From Methanolobus psychrotolerans (lineage in GTDB: Archaea > Halobacteriota > Methanosarcinia > Methanosarcinales > Methanosarcinaceae): a stretch of 64,000 bases of DNA. Positions 10,069 through 19,380 of this stretch are shown here, one piece after another. Below the pieces are notes generated by a model. It saw only the letters and a program-made list of their open reading frames with translations. It was not told the origin of the DNA and ran no database searches. Both the position numbers and the translations under genes were made by a program. Where the stretch lies: assembly GCF_002243045.1 (NCBI RefSeq), contig NZ_MBKP01000027.1, positions 16,472 to 80,471 of the forward strand. Direction: 5' to 3'. Each line of letters opens with the position of its first letter. Positions within the stretch are counted from its first letter, which is position 1.

Positions 10069-10701
10069 TCAGTTTAATTCATCCCTCATTTTTTTGACAT
10101 TTTCCATATCAAGTCTGGTATATGTGTCCTTTTTAATGACCACAACATCTATGTTCTCACCGGATGCAGAGTCCCTCTTAATTGCATTGTGAAGTGCCCT
10201 GACAGCCAGCTCAACACCTTCATCGGTGGTCATATCTTTCTTGTAGCGATCTTCAAGTACCCCGTATGCCATCGGAGAACCTGAACCGGTAGCTACAGCT
10301 TTAGTCTCTTCTATACTGCCACCAAGAGCATCAAGTGAGTAAATTGAAGGTCCATTCTTATCATAGCCTCCAACAAGAAGCTGCACCATCAGTGGATAGT
10401 ACCTCTGGCCACTGAGCATATTTGACAACAGAGTTGTAAGACCTTTGATAGTCATCGGTTCCTTGCGTCTCATTTTGTATAATTTAGATTCGACACTCAT
10501 TACCCTTACGATCTGCTGTGCATCTCCCACAGATCCAGCAATGGTCATTGCAACCAGATCATCTATCTGGTAGACCTTCTTTGCAGTTTTACTTGCAATG
10601 AAATTCCCCATTGTTGCACGCTGCTCGGTTGCAAGAACTACACCGTCATTGCAAACTATCCCTACAGTGGTTGTACCTGTTAAATGTTTATCATTAACCA
10701 T
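10069..10701 (-). CDS. psmB: 20S proteasome beta subunit
   Basis: A 210-residue Ntn-hydrolase. The nine-residue propeptide MVNDKHLTG is followed by Thr10, the catalytic nucleophile exposed by self-cleavage. The expected lysine lies in [11 protein letters not shown] and the [12 protein letters not shown] segment is characteristic. It forms the inner rings of the proteasome with an alpha subunit encoded elsewhere. The ATG at 10701 follows TGAGGTATAATT. aCPSF1 begins 104 bases downstream, probably co-transcribed. Confidence 0.97.
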   Translation of the reverse strand: MVNDKHLTGTTTVGIVCNDGVVLATEQRATMGNFIASKTAKKVYQIDDLVAMTIAGSVGDAQQIVRVMSVESKLYKMRRKEPMTIKGLTTLLSNMLSGQRYYPLMVQLLVGGYDKNGPSIYSLDALGGSIEETKAVATGSGSPMAYGVLEDRYKKDMTTDEGVELAVRALHNAIKRDSASGENIDVVVIKKDTYTRLDMENVKKMRDELN

Positions 10702-10782
10702 TAATTATACCTCATAGCAAAAATGAGAAATCAATATGAAAAATGTGTAATGCATAGCAATGCATCTAGTTACCCATTAGCA

Positions 10783-10800
10783 ATTTTTATATATATATTT
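10783..10800 (-). promoter_or_regulatory. Probable TATA box of psmB
   Basis: On the minus strand an AAATATATATATAAAAA run lies 82-99 bases upstream of the psmB ATG. The expected transcription start is near 10766, immediately before the perfect inverted repeat ATGCAT-AGCA-ATGCAT at 10750-10765. Confidence 0.55.
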
Positions 10801-10809
10801 ATCCCTTGC

Positions 10810-11316
10810 TCAGTAAATACCTATTTCTTCAGCAAGTACTTTAACACGTTCGATGCTTTCGATATTTACATGTTTTTCCTGCATCTTACGGAGACATCTG
10901 TCAAGAGAGATCCTTTCAGTACCCATTACAAGATTGTCCGCATGGGCTACAATTTTTTGCTCCAGCGTCACAGGCATATAATCTTCATCCGGAAGTCCTA
11001 TTTTTTTTGCTTCTTCTCTTGTGATCCCGGCCCCAATATGGCGCTTAATTATTTCCATGATCCGGGGTTCTAGATTATTTTCTTTTGCGATGTCCACACC
11101 AGCTAGGGCATGGTCTATACCATGGCTTTTTGCCCTTCCAATATCATGCAGGAGTCCGCCAATCTCAACAAGCTCAATATCAACATCTTTTCCGTTAACT
11201 TTCAGCTTTGAGGCTATTTCAAGAGCAACATCAGCAACAGTAATACAATGAGATATAACCTTTTCACTGCACCCTGAAACTTTCAGGAGATGAAGAGCAT
11301 CTTCACGTGAAAGCAT
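10810..11316 (-). CDS. HD-domain phosphohydrolase (HDIG type, TIGR00295-like)
   Basis: A 168-residue HD-superfamily protein with metal ligands in SHCITVADVA, LLHDIGRAKS and the downstream IDHALAG and IKRHIGAG histidines. An upstream TTG at 11334 is possible, but the ATG at 11316 begins one base after the tfe stop, fitting reinitiation. The family is widespread in methanogens as an uncharacterised nucleotidyl hydrolase; no substrate is established. Coupling with tfe suggests a role around nucleic-acid metabolism, which is inference. Confidence 0.87.
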   Translation of the reverse strand: MLSREDALHLLKVSGCSEKVISHCITVADVALEIASKLKVNGKDVDIELVEIGGLLHDIGRAKSHGIDHALAGVDIAKENNLEPRIMEIIKRHIGAGITREEAKKIGLPDEDYMPVTLEQKIVAHADNLVMGTERISLDRCLRKMQEKHVNIESIERVKVLAEEIGIY

Positions 11317-11317
11317 C

Positions 11318-11815
11318 TTATTTATTTCTGTCAAGGAAAGCCAGCCGGTCTTCTATTTTCTGAATGAATTTGGAATTATCCTCATACATCATGTCCTCAC
11401 CACAGTCCGGACAAAGGAACTCACATTCTGTAGCTGCCTTAAAATCCATACGTACACAGCCTGCAGGACAGTTATAGAAAACATTATCCTCTTCAAATTT
11501 AACTCTAACCTTGAGGTTTTTTACAAGTCTTTTCCTCTCCTTCAATAACTGTGGCCCTATGTCGGTCATGTCAAGCGTCCACAGATATGTAAGCCACCCA
11601 CTGCTCGAATCACGTTCACGCCTGCATAATGCAAGCTTGTTCTCATTAAGAATAAAAAGAGTTCTTCTGACTATATTTAATAAAATGCCCGTTGCTTGTG
11701 CTATTTGTTCGTCAGTAACCTCTCCTTCGGGCATGCTCTCTATCATCTGGAGTCCTTCTTCACCCACCAGCCGAACGAGATATCCTCTGACAACCAGATC
11801 ATTCAAATCTATCAA
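11318..11815 (-). CDS. tfe: Transcription initiation factor E, alpha subunit (TFE)
   Basis: A 165-residue TFE. Residues about 5-90 form the winged-helix domain (VTDEQIAQATGILLNIVRRTLFIL). A linker helix leads to the C-terminal zinc ribbon with YNCPAGCVRM and CEFLCPDCGEDM. TFE stabilises the open promoter complex with TBP, TFB and RNA polymerase. The next gene, the HD protein, follows with a one-base gap. Confidence 0.96.
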   Translation of the reverse strand: MIDLNDLVVRGYLVRLVGEEGLQMIESMPEGEVTDEQIAQATGILLNIVRRTLFILNENKLALCRRERDSSSGWLTYLWTLDMTDIGPQLLKERKRLVKNLKVRVKFEEDNVFYNCPAGCVRMDFKAATECEFLCPDCGEDMMYEDNSKFIQKIEDRLAFLDRNK

Positions 11816-11924
11816 AAAATTTCACCTCATGATGTGCATGCTTAATGCAATGTATTCAAATATTAACCTTTGCTTGCAAATCCTGCCTGACTTAAGCATT
11901 ATTAGCTAATTCCCGTATCTTGTT

Positions 11925-13103
11925 TCAGGAGTAAAGTAAATTCAATGATTCACGTATAAACATGACGCTTTCCTCAATTCCGGACAAAACATCCTTGCGA
12001 CTTTTCCCAGAACATAAGATGGAGATCATAGGCTCATCCGGACTTATGACCTGCCCAGTATTGGGAATATCACACACATCCTTTTCAAGCAACATCTTTT
12101 GAGCTATTTCAGTTATCCTTATCTCTTGTCCGGCATATAATATGGCACGACCCACATACTGCTTTTCCCGGCCCTCATCCAGATTTTCTACATGATGGAC
12201 ATTTCCTTCAAAGGCTTCAAGATGAGCATCTAATAAATTGACCCCTGTTGCCATTTCAACAGTATCAAGACTGCCCTGGAAACGTGCGTTCACCTCAATA
12301 ATCACCGGACCACTCTCACTTATTATGAAGTCCACTCCATTTGAACCCACAAGCCCTAGTTCAAGTATCAATTCCTCAGATATCCTTTTCATTTCAACAG
12401 CAAAAGGCGTGTCATAAGGTGTTATATTCCCGCAGTATGCAAAGGGCAGTCCTGTAAGCCATGGTACTCCAATAAGCTGCTCATTAACGGCTATTGCAAT
12501 GGCTTTTTCTTTTGTGGATATTACTGAAACACTTGCAGGCGTACCGTATATAAACTCCTGGGCTATCATCTTACTCTTACCATCTGGAATTTTGAGGTTT
12601 CTCAATTTGTCATGAAGAACTTTGATATCTACCTCATTTTCAATTTTCATGTTAAAAATGCCGCCACCGGAACATGAAGGCTTGACAATTGCAGGTAAAC
12701 TTAATTTATCAATCTCAGAAAGAAGGACCGTTTCAGGATGAGAGATTTTTAATCTCTTCAGGATCATGGAGAGACAGTATTTATCCGACACTTCCCTCAT
12801 TGCCCCGGGTTCGTTACCAAGAACCCTGTATGGGAGCCTTTCAAGACCTATTGCCTCAAACCCCGAGCCCGGTATGATTGCATCAAAATCCACATTGAAA
12901 CTTTCAATAAGGTCTGCCAGTTCCTCAAGACTTATGTGGTTAGCGTCAAATGTTCCACCGATATCCAGCTTCTTTGCACCTGCAGAACAATGTAAGAGGT
13001 CATAATCACAGAATGCATCTATAGAATACATATTGTATCCGGCCCTCTTGCCGGAACAAACAATGTTACGGGTGCTAAACCCTATAACCAGTATGTTTTT
13101 CAT
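11925..13103 (-). CDS. ATP-grasp carboligase-like protein (COG2232 type)
   Basis: A 392-residue ATP-grasp enzyme. After an N-terminal Rossmann-like part (MKNILVIGFSTRN), the ATP-grasp fold shows LPAIVKPSCSGGG, the lid region IAQEFIYGTPASVS and the magnesium-site segment GPVIIEVNARFQGS. A longer frame could begin at 13142 inside nmd3, but the ATG at 13103 has AAGGTC just upstream and lies 13 bases after the nmd3 stop. The substrate pair is unknown; related methanogen proteins are only described as carboligase-like. It is likely co-transcribed with nmd3. Confidence 0.88.
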   Translation of the reverse strand: MKNILVIGFSTRNIVCSGKRAGYNMYSIDAFCDYDLLHCSAGAKKLDIGGTFDANHISLEELADLIESFNVDFDAIIPGSGFEAIGLERLPYRVLGNEPGAMREVSDKYCLSMILKRLKISHPETVLLSEIDKLSLPAIVKPSCSGGGIFNMKIENEVDIKVLHDKLRNLKIPDGKSKMIAQEFIYGTPASVSVISTKEKAIAIAVNEQLIGVPWLTGLPFAYCGNITPYDTPFAVEMKRISEELILELGLVGSNGVDFIISESGPVIIEVNARFQGSLDTVEMATGVNLLDAHLEAFEGNVHHVENLDEGREKQYVGRAILYAGQEIRITEIAQKMLLEKDVCDIPNTGQVISPDEPMISILCSGKSRKDVLSGIEESVMFIRESLNLLYS

Positions 13104-13116
13104 ACTACGGACCTTT

Positions 13117-14184
13117 TTATTTGGACACATCGGCAACAGCAAGAAGTCCCTTTTCGGTTTTGATGACTGGTATATCTGTCCCTGCTTCTGCAGTAAACAT
13201 TATCGGTTTTTTGATTGTCACGGTTTCATAAGTGTCAGGATCAAGTACTAGAAGATCATTGTTTTCAATAGCTACAAGAATTGTTTTTTGTAGATCCTTT
13301 CGATTTATAAGGAGCCTTGCACCATCCAGCTCATCAGGTGCAACTGTAAAACGTGCCCCTGTCTCAACATCAATACCACTGACATTCTTTCCAAACTTCC
13401 TGATCTCTATTATTCTTCCTTTATGCTCTATAAAGTCATGGGGCATAAATTCAGGAAGTCTCAGTGAAAAAGTGACACGGTAAACGTCCTTCCCGTCTTT
13501 TCTTCCCTGCAATGTTGCAGATTCGGTAAAGCTGCCCCCAAGCCTGGAAACAATCTCTTTGCAGATATGTCTGCCTGCATTTGAAGAACCAAGATAAAGG
13601 TCAGTACCCTCCTTTATCTCAGCAGTATTGGATATAAAAGCAAGCCTGTCACCTTTATTGCGCATTCTTTCCAGTACATCGTTAACGATATTGATGCATT
13701 TAATTTTCTCCTCATCACCCGGAATGCGGTTAGTAGCTCTTATCTGCATGATAGATTCAAAATATCCGCCTGATATACGACTGCACATATCACATGACTC
13801 ACGTATTACACGAATCTCGGTTTCAAGATCCTGATGGAACATCTCATCCAGCAAAATTGCATCTGCCTCAATATGCACCTTAAAAAGATAAGGTGTGGCT
13901 TCCCGGGGTTGGACATATACCTCAATGTTCTCAGCTAGTTCATGTACAAAAAGCGCATCTTCTGCAGCCTGGACTACAACATCTTTAAGGCTGCCAACAT
14001 TTACCCATTTGCTCTTGACATTGCGCGCTCCACAACTAGAACATATTTTTGTGTGCAACACCGGAGCTATTTCTGCAAGAGTGAAGGTTTCTAAAAAGCA
14101 GTTTTTACAGCGTCCCTGGAATAGTTTCGGTGTTTCATTTCCGCACTTTGGACATATGGTACTGTTCATCGGCTCTGATATCAT
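13117..14184 (-). CDS. nmd3: Archaeal NMD3-family protein
   Basis: A 355-residue NMD3 homologue. The N-terminus carries two CxxC pairs, CPKCG/CKNC (about 11-32) and CSSCG, with a further CDMC near 130, as expected for the zinc-binding NMD3 N-domain. The remainder matches the beta-rich ribosome-binding part (FKVHIEADAILLDE). In eukaryotes NMD3 is a 60S export adaptor; in archaea a role in large-subunit maturation is presumed. An alternative start at Met6 (14169) is possible, as no clear ribosome site precedes 14184. Confidence 0.92.
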   Translation of the reverse strand: MISEPMNSTICPKCGNETPKLFQGRCKNCFLETFTLAEIAPVLHTKICSSCGARNVKSKWVNVGSLKDVVVQAAEDALFVHELAENIEVYVQPREATPYLFKVHIEADAILLDEMFHQDLETEIRVIRESCDMCSRISGGYFESIMQIRATNRIPGDEEKIKCINIVNDVLERMRNKGDRLAFISNTAEIKEGTDLYLGSSNAGRHICKEIVSRLGGSFTESATLQGRKDGKDVYRVTFSLRLPEFMPHDFIEHKGRIIEIRKFGKNVSGIDVETGARFTVAPDELDGARLLINRKDLQKTILVAIENNDLLVLDPDTYETVTIKKPIMFTAEAGTDIPVIKTEKGLLAVADVSK

Positions 14185-14228
14185 AGTTAATTAGATATTG
14201 TTTTCGCTCAGCAATAAAGTCGTCTGTT

Positions 14229-15290
14229 TTACCGGCGTATTAACTTGTAATTCGTACTACCAGCACCAATCTTTCTCGCATACTCAAGGTGGATCATAGG
14301 GTCTATACCCCATACATTATTAATACGGCCCCTATTTTCATGTTTCATTTTCTCATTTACAAGATCAAGGCTTGCCTTATCAATGGCAACAGGATCTTTT
14401 GAAGCCGTGATACCTACATCCCCCACAAAAGCTGGTGCTGAGAAGTTGAAACAGTCACATCCGGGAGTCAGGTCAAATATCCAGTTGATGTACCCTATTT
14501 TTCCAGACAGGAGTTTTACAGGCCCCATAGCAGCTTCCCCAAGTCTTTCCTGCATTCTCAAAGGCGCATCAAAGGGAGGAACGATAGCCTGGTAATTGCA
14601 GCTCCCAAGACATGAGAGTTCACCTCTGCACAAATCCTTATTTACACTTGCTTTCCCATTCTCAATTGACAATGCATTCCACGGACAGGTCTTGATACAT
14701 TTTTTACATCCTACACATCTGTCATGGTCAATGTCAGGTTTTCCAACTTCATGAACAGCAGTCTTTCCTGCTTTATCCAGACATCCCATGCCCAGGTTCT
14801 TGACCGCTCCTCCAAATCCGGATCCGGGATGACCTTTGAAATGTGATATCATTATCATCGAATCAGCTTTTGCGATGGCTGATGCCACAGAGATCTCACT
14901 TAGTACATCCCCTCCGATATCCACTGATACAAAATCATCTCCCTGGAGCCCATCTGCACAAATTATGGGGGCACCCATGCTCCCATGCGTAAAACCATTC
15001 GTGGCAGCAGTATATAGCAGATCTGCAGCATTGAAACGCTTTCCACTGTAAAGAACGGTCGTATCCGTAATAAAAGGAATTCCACCTGCCTCCCTTACAA
15101 GATCGACTACGGTCTTTACAATAACAGGACGTACATATGTAGTGTTTCCAAGCTCTCCCGGATGTATCTTTATTGCAACAATATCACCTTTCATAACAGG
15201 AGATATTTTTGGGAAAAGGTCAACTATCTGATCGATCTGGGTGTTCTCAGGCCCGATCTCTTCTGCGGATCTAAAAAAGACTTCACTCAT
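14229..15290 (-). CDS. DUF362 protein with 4Fe-4S ferredoxin domain
   Basis: A 353-residue protein with a DUF362 core (KIHPGELGNTTYVRP, MIMISHFKGHPGSGFGGAVK) interrupted by two cysteine clusters, CVGCKKCIKTCPWNALS and CRGELSCLGSC. These suggest a 4Fe-4S centre plus a partly degenerate second one. The frame extends to 15359, but the ATG at 15290 follows GAGGTAG at good spacing. Family members are inferred to be iron-sulfur redox proteins without defined substrate. It is a monocistronic gene between nmd3 and the small-gene cluster. Confidence 0.88.
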   Translation of the reverse strand: MSEVFFRSAEEIGPENTQIDQIVDLFPKISPVMKGDIVAIKIHPGELGNTTYVRPVIVKTVVDLVREAGGIPFITDTTVLYSGKRFNAADLLYTAATNGFTHGSMGAPIICADGLQGDDFVSVDIGGDVLSEISVASAIAKADSMIMISHFKGHPGSGFGGAVKNLGMGCLDKAGKTAVHEVGKPDIDHDRCVGCKKCIKTCPWNALSIENGKASVNKDLCRGELSCLGSCNYQAIVPPFDAPLRMQERLGEAAMGPVKLLSGKIGYINWIFDLTPGCDCFNFSAPAFVGDVGITASKDPVAIDKASLDLVNEKMKHENRGRINNVWGIDPMIHLEYARKIGAGSTNYKLIRR

Positions 15291-15359
15291 ACCACTACCT
15301 CTGCATCTACAATTTGATATATCAGTATTTATACATACGTCCTGATCTGATGTAACCAT

Positions 15360-15576
15360 ATTGGCCAGAACAAAAACACGCCTTTGCCTCTTTTATTATA
15401 ATATGTAGCAAATAGAGGAAAAAGCAAAAACACCTTTAATTTGGCACTCACCTACATATAGTATATATATTTCATAGATTAATGTATTTTACTAAGATAT
15501 ATAGATAATATATGCACATGATATATATTTGCGCATGATGTATTAGCGTTTGACTAAGGAAAAAGAGGAAAAAATT
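15360..15576. other. AT-rich spacer with promoter-like sequences
   Basis: A 217-bp gene-free spacer between divergent genes. It has many ATATAT runs (for example AGTATATATATTTC near 15460-15474) that could serve as TATA boxes for the small genes starting at 15577. I see no hairpin or RNA gene. Confidence 0.4.
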
Positions 15577-15729
15577 ATGCGTTACATTAAAAAATGTATG
15601 GATACATATGCAAATACTGAGATAGAAAGTAGTCTGAAATCAATCGTCAACGGACAGTACGAAAAAACGATGAGCAAAGACGATCTGGAACTTATGCGTT
15701 TCATGATCGGCGGGATGGATGCAAAATAA
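15577..15729 (+). CDS. Small protein of unknown function, 50 residues
   Basis: Short frame starting at the ATG at 15577 behind AAAGAGGAAAAAAT, a good ribosome site, and ending at TAA 15727-15729. The product begins MRYIKKCMDTYANTEIES and ends MRFMIGGMDAK; it is probably helical, soluble and has one cysteine. It is the first of three closely spaced small genes on the plus strand. No family recognised. Confidence 0.6.
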   Translation: MRYIKKCMDTYANTEIESSLKSIVNGQYEKTMSKDDLELMRFMIGGMDAK

Positions 15730-15767
15730 GCAGCATATGGATTTTCTTATAAGTGGGAGATGAACGA

Positions 15768-15935
15768 ATGATAATCAAAGAACCTTTATACTGTAGCCAT
15801 TGTTGTACAGAAGTTAAGAGACAACTGATAGGATCTAATGTATTCTATTATTGCAAGAACTGTGAAAGAATAACTTCTGCAAAAGAGATGATAACGACCA
15901 TTATCAATGATAACGGAGTTAAAACATGTGCATAA
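15768..15935 (+). CDS. Small zinc-ribbon protein, 55 residues
   Basis: Two cysteine knuckles, CSHCC at about residue 9 and CKNC at about residue 29, form one zinc ribbon. The frame could start at GTG 15753, but GGGAGATG at 15755-15762 is better read as the ribosome site for the ATG at 15768. It follows the 50-residue gene by 38 bases and overlaps the next small gene. Function unknown. Confidence 0.65.
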   Translation: MIIKEPLYCSHCCTEVKRQLIGSNVFYYCKNCERITSAKEMITTIINDNGVKTCA

Positions 15936-16105
15936 TAGAGGAACTAGGTTATTCTGAAAAAAATAAAGAACATTACTGCCTAAATTGTATTATTTTCCTG
16001 AAAACAGGTAAATGCGAGTACCTGAATTACCTTGAAGCAAAATTTACTGTTAATCTTTACAGTGACTATTTTCAGGAAATAATGATAGATGAATGCGGGT
16101 ATTGA
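15926..16105 (+). CDS. Small cysteine-containing protein, 59 residues
   Basis: An ATG at 15926 lies ten bases before the upstream stop, behind GGAGTTAAAAC, and opens a frame to TGA 16103-16105. The product starts MCIIEELGYSEKN and contains CLNCIIFLKTGKCEYL and a final CGY: five cysteines in 59 residues, with a CxxC pair, which suggests metal or Fe-S binding. The overlap with the preceding gene and its own ribosome site support translation. It ends directly against the stop of the convergent 16106-16525 gene. Confidence 0.6.
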   Translation: MCIIEELGYSEKNKEHYCLNCIIFLKTGKCEYLNYLEAKFTVNLYSDYFQEIMIDECGY

Positions 16106-16525
16106 TTATGCAAACCAGTCTATGTAGGCAAGCAATTCTCTCTGCTCCCAGTTATTCAGTTTCACCGGACTGTCGCTTCGTGCTCCACCGAAAAGAGCTG
16201 ATTTTTGATCCATATCAAGAACATGTACTTTGTATCTGCCCTCTTCACTATCGCGTATGAAATAGCCGGGACTCATAGAGTCGGATTTTTTCCACATGGT
16301 TATCTTATCATAGTCCCATAGGCATGCTGCCCACTCAGCCATTTTTTCAATATGCTCATCCATGACATCCTTCACATCGCCAATAATGACACAGTGCATT
16401 CCATTTCTTGTCAGTTCGATGCAATTGTTATGACGTATGATCATATCCATCTTATCCCAACTAGAACCACATGTAAATAGTATAAGAATTTTGTGTTCAA
16501 AATCGATTTTCGTTCCTGTTTTCAT
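16106..16525 (-). CDS. Protein of unknown function, 139 residues
   Basis: Soluble protein starting MKTGTKIDFEHKILILFTC. A hydrophobic strand (ILILF) followed by a helix and a second strand (HCVIIGDV) hints at a small alpha/beta fold, possibly DsrE-like, but I cannot confirm this. It is tail to tail with the 59-residue gene with no gap. AGGA is adjacent to the start, so the ribosome site is weak. Confidence 0.7.
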   Translation of the reverse strand: MKTGTKIDFEHKILILFTCGSSWDKMDMIIRHNNCIELTRNGMHCVIIGDVKDVMDEHIEKMAEWAACLWDYDKITMWKKSDSMSPGYFIRDSEEGRYKVHVLDMDQKSALFGGARSDSPVKLNNWEQRELLAYIDWFA

Positions 16526-16565
16526 TCCTGATTATTAGAATACAATGTAAAACAAGACAGAATAT

Positions 16566-16603
16566 CAAATAAAAAAGGTGCTATGTGAACATCATAACAC
16601 CTT
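16566..16603 (-). terminator. Terminator of the cdh operon
   Basis: Hairpin with arms AAGGTG (16575-16580) and CACCTT (16598-16603) plus inner pairs, 12 bases after the cdhE stop. Read on the minus strand it is followed by a run of six T at 16571-16566. Confidence 0.65.
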
Positions 16604-16614
16604 TAAGGATAGTC

Positions 16615-18024
16615 TTATTTCTTCTGCGGTGGCCAGTTCTTTTCCATCCAGCCTGGGATCCTTCCTGAATCTGCAGGACCTATCATGACATTAGCACCTG
16701 TCTCATCTTCCACGTCACCCTGCAGACGTGCTGCAAGTCCCGGAAGAATGATAGTGTTGTGTGATGTGTCCTTCTTAAGATCAAAGCCTGATCCATCTAT
16801 TCCTTTCTTGATCTTTGCGGCGGTGAGCTGTCCACCTGCCACAGCCGCTTCAACACCAATACCATCAGTATCAATTGCCCAGAGGTAACAGTCTATCTTG
16901 TTGGATGAAATGTCACTCTCCACAGTATAGTATGTCAGAGCAAAGTTGGTTGTAACAAGCACAGGGGAATCTGCTGTTGGCTCTCCTACCTTGTACATAC
17001 CCGGATCCACACTTACAGGTTTCCTCGGATCAGTATAGATAGTATCACGGATGTGCAGTTCAGGCAGCATTGCGTATGGTTCTGTGCTGTGGAGGATCAT
17101 TATGTCACCGTATTTGATGGTGAATACTGATGCAACAACAGTTTCCCAGTAAGATGCACTTACCGGATCGTCATGAGCCATCCATGCTGTAAAAGGTACT
17201 GCCATTATCGGATAAGCAATCTCGCGGTCACCATCGATACCAGCCCTGCGTACCTTGGTGAAGTTGTTGAAGGTCTGCTTGAGCTGCTTACCGGTTGGGA
17301 ATGTACCAGGATCAAGCACAAGTTTCTCAGTACCCATTTCTGCGAAAGTCTTTGCCATTGACTTGAGAAGATCAAGGTCATTTGGTGCAAAGAGTGTTAC
17401 AGGTACATCGTACTCCAGTGCAAGTTCTGCGACCTCTTTCCAGTTGTCCTTGTTTGCAGCGTAGAGGAGTGGATTCTTGCCCTTTGAGACCTCAAGGCCT
17501 GCTTTGAGAACCTCAGCATTGAATGAACATAGAATGATTGGCAGGTCTGTTGTTTCGACTACTTTCTTAACGGCTGCTGCAAACTTCTTAGGATCGTTAG
17601 ATGTGCTGCGTATAGCCACCATATCCACGGTGAGGAAGTCACCTACATAGAACTTCTTGAAGTCCTGGATGTATTTTACTCTTTCAACCAGGTCCTTTTC
17701 ATTCATTGTGTCCCATACATCGTAGGCGAACTTCGTCTGGTTGAAGAATGTGAGCTTGTGACGGTAAAGCACATCATCTCCACCGATCTTTACGACCTTC
17801 TCGCCAGCGCCGATCTCAATTTCCCTTATCTCGGGAGCCAGGAGCTGATCAAGATCTGTGAACTTCTTTTTGAACTTCGCATCAAGGATTGGAGTACAAT
17901 CTGTGAGTTTCTTTGACCTGTCAATGAGATGTGCTGCAAAGGCCATGCATGTCTTCTCACCACATTCCATACAATTGGTGCCTGGCAGGAACTTATAAGC
18001 TTCCAGTGGACTGTTAATTTTCAT
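16615..18024 (-). CDS. cdhE: ACDS complex gamma subunit (corrinoid iron-sulfur protein large subunit)
   Basis: A 469-residue CdhE. The N-terminus has the 4Fe-4S motif CMECGEKTCMAF (from about residue 18), which reduces the corrinoid, followed by a TIM-barrel domain and a C-terminal corrinoid domain. With CdhD it carries the methyl group between acetyl-CoA synthase and tetrahydrosarcinapterin. It begins 3 bases after cdhD. Length matches Methanosarcina homologues. Confidence 0.97.
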   Translation of the reverse strand: MKINSPLEAYKFLPGTNCMECGEKTCMAFAAHLIDRSKKLTDCTPILDAKFKKKFTDLDQLLAPEIREIEIGAGEKVVKIGGDDVLYRHKLTFFNQTKFAYDVWDTMNEKDLVERVKYIQDFKKFYVGDFLTVDMVAIRSTSNDPKKFAAAVKKVVETTDLPIILCSFNAEVLKAGLEVSKGKNPLLYAANKDNWKEVAELALEYDVPVTLFAPNDLDLLKSMAKTFAEMGTEKLVLDPGTFPTGKQLKQTFNNFTKVRRAGIDGDREIAYPIMAVPFTAWMAHDDPVSASYWETVVASVFTIKYGDIMILHSTEPYAMLPELHIRDTIYTDPRKPVSVDPGMYKVGEPTADSPVLVTTNFALTYYTVESDISSNKIDCYLWAIDTDGIGVEAAVAGGQLTAAKIKKGIDGSGFDLKKDTSHNTIILPGLAARLQGDVEDETGANVMIGPADSGRIPGWMEKNWPPQKK

Positions 18025-18027
18025 TTA

Positions 18028-19353
18028 TCACACCTCCGCTCCGATCCAGTTGGTGATATCTATCTCTTCGGCCTCTATGGAGCCATAGAGTGTCTGCGTA
18101 ATTTCCTTGAGCACCTGAACTGATGTCGGGTGCATCATCATGAACATGTCATTACCTGCAAGTGAGAGCGCAAGACCTGTAACGATCTCCCATATCGGAC
18201 CACGATATTCTCTTGGTCCCCAGTCAGAGTCTTGCTTTAGTGGGGATGAAACCATCCATGCCTCACGGGCACCCCAAGCATTGGTAGTACCGGATGACAT
18301 TGGGAATGTGAGTTCGTCATCACCCATAAGACCAGCAAGCCTTATGCGTTCCATGTTGGTGTAAGCGTAGTCAAGACCGTATCCAAGTGCAGCTGTTGTC
18401 GGGTCCATGATAATGCTGTCCCTTGGAACGTTGCACTGCTTCATGAGCTTCCTGTTGAGTTCCTTCTGAGCGTTTATCTCAAGCTGTGTCCAGGAAAGAA
18501 CAACGTGTCCGTGGTTGATAGCTGCCTTTGCTATCCTCTCATAATCAAGGTTCAGGCTGGCAGATGCCAGGAGTACTCTCTCCCCCTCTGCAACCTCAGC
18601 TGCCTTTTCAAGCACTTCGGGATCTTTTTCAGGATTTCCTGAGCCACCTATCACAATAGGTACGTCAACTGCCTGAAGTACATCTTCAACAACCTTTGCT
18701 GCTTCCTTTGCAGAAGTATCGTTAATGAGAGGGTCAGTTGAAATTAAGTGAATAGTAACCATATCAGCGTTGAACTCACGCACGACTTTCTTTGCCCACT
18801 CTGCAGGGTCGTTGATAACATCTTCATAATTACCCTTTACTGACTTTGCCATATTTATAGGCATGTCAAAGACATCCATGGTGATATAGTTCCTGTGAGG
18901 CATTTCTGCATCGAAGTAGTATGGAAGTGCGTTCTCGCCACCGAGGGTCACTGTACTCTTCCTTGAGCCACCATCGGCTGATGTTGCACCAAGTGTAACT
19001 TCCTGGATTGGATTCTTCCAGTTGTCAATCTTTGCAACCTCGAATTTGGAAGCAAGTAGTTCCTGTATCTTCGGGGAAGCTGGAAGTGCCTGAGGCTGGG
19101 GCATCTCTCCCAGTCCGAAAGCAGATGCGAACAATTGTTCAGCAGGGAATCCAAGGATCCTCCCTATGTTAGCCATGTGCAGGGAGATCTGTGAGATCTC
19201 ACTTCCAATTGCATAAGCGAGTGCAGGATTGAGTCCGCCGCCGCCTGTAATGTTGAGCTCAATGTCACCTTCTATGGTCACCCCTTCAAGTGATTCCACA
19301 TTGAGATCCTGCAACATATCACTAAGTTGCGATAATTTCATTTTCTTTGTCAT
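18028..19353 (-). CDS. cdhD: ACDS complex delta subunit (corrinoid protein small subunit)
   Basis: A TIM-barrel CdhD of 441 residues, recognised by [34 protein letters not shown] and [26 protein letters not shown]. It binds the corrinoid together with CdhE. An ATG lies at 19359 and another at 19353; GGTGGA is well spaced only from the second, so 19353 is preferred. Confidence 0.96.
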   Translation of the reverse strand: MTKKMKLSQLSDMLQDLNVESLEGVTIEGDIELNITGGGGLNPALAYAIGSEISQISLHMANIGRILGFPAEQLFASAFGLGEMPQPQALPASPKIQELLASKFEVAKIDNWKNPIQEVTLGATSADGGSRKSTVTLGGENALPYYFDAEMPHRNYITMDVFDMPINMAKSVKGNYEDVINDPAEWAKKVVREFNADMVTIHLISTDPLINDTSAKEAAKVVEDVLQAVDVPIVIGGSGNPEKDPEVLEKAAEVAEGERVLLASASLNLDYERIAKAAINHGHVVLSWTQLEINAQKELNRKLMKQCNVPRDSIIMDPTTAALGYGLDYAYTNMERIRLAGLMGDDELTFPMSSGTTNAWGAREAWMVSSPLKQDSDWGPREYRGPIWEIVTGLALSLAGNDMFMMMHPTSVQVLKEITQTLYGSIEAEEIDITNWIGAEV

Positions 19354-19380
19354 GTGCATTCCACCATATGATAATATTTG

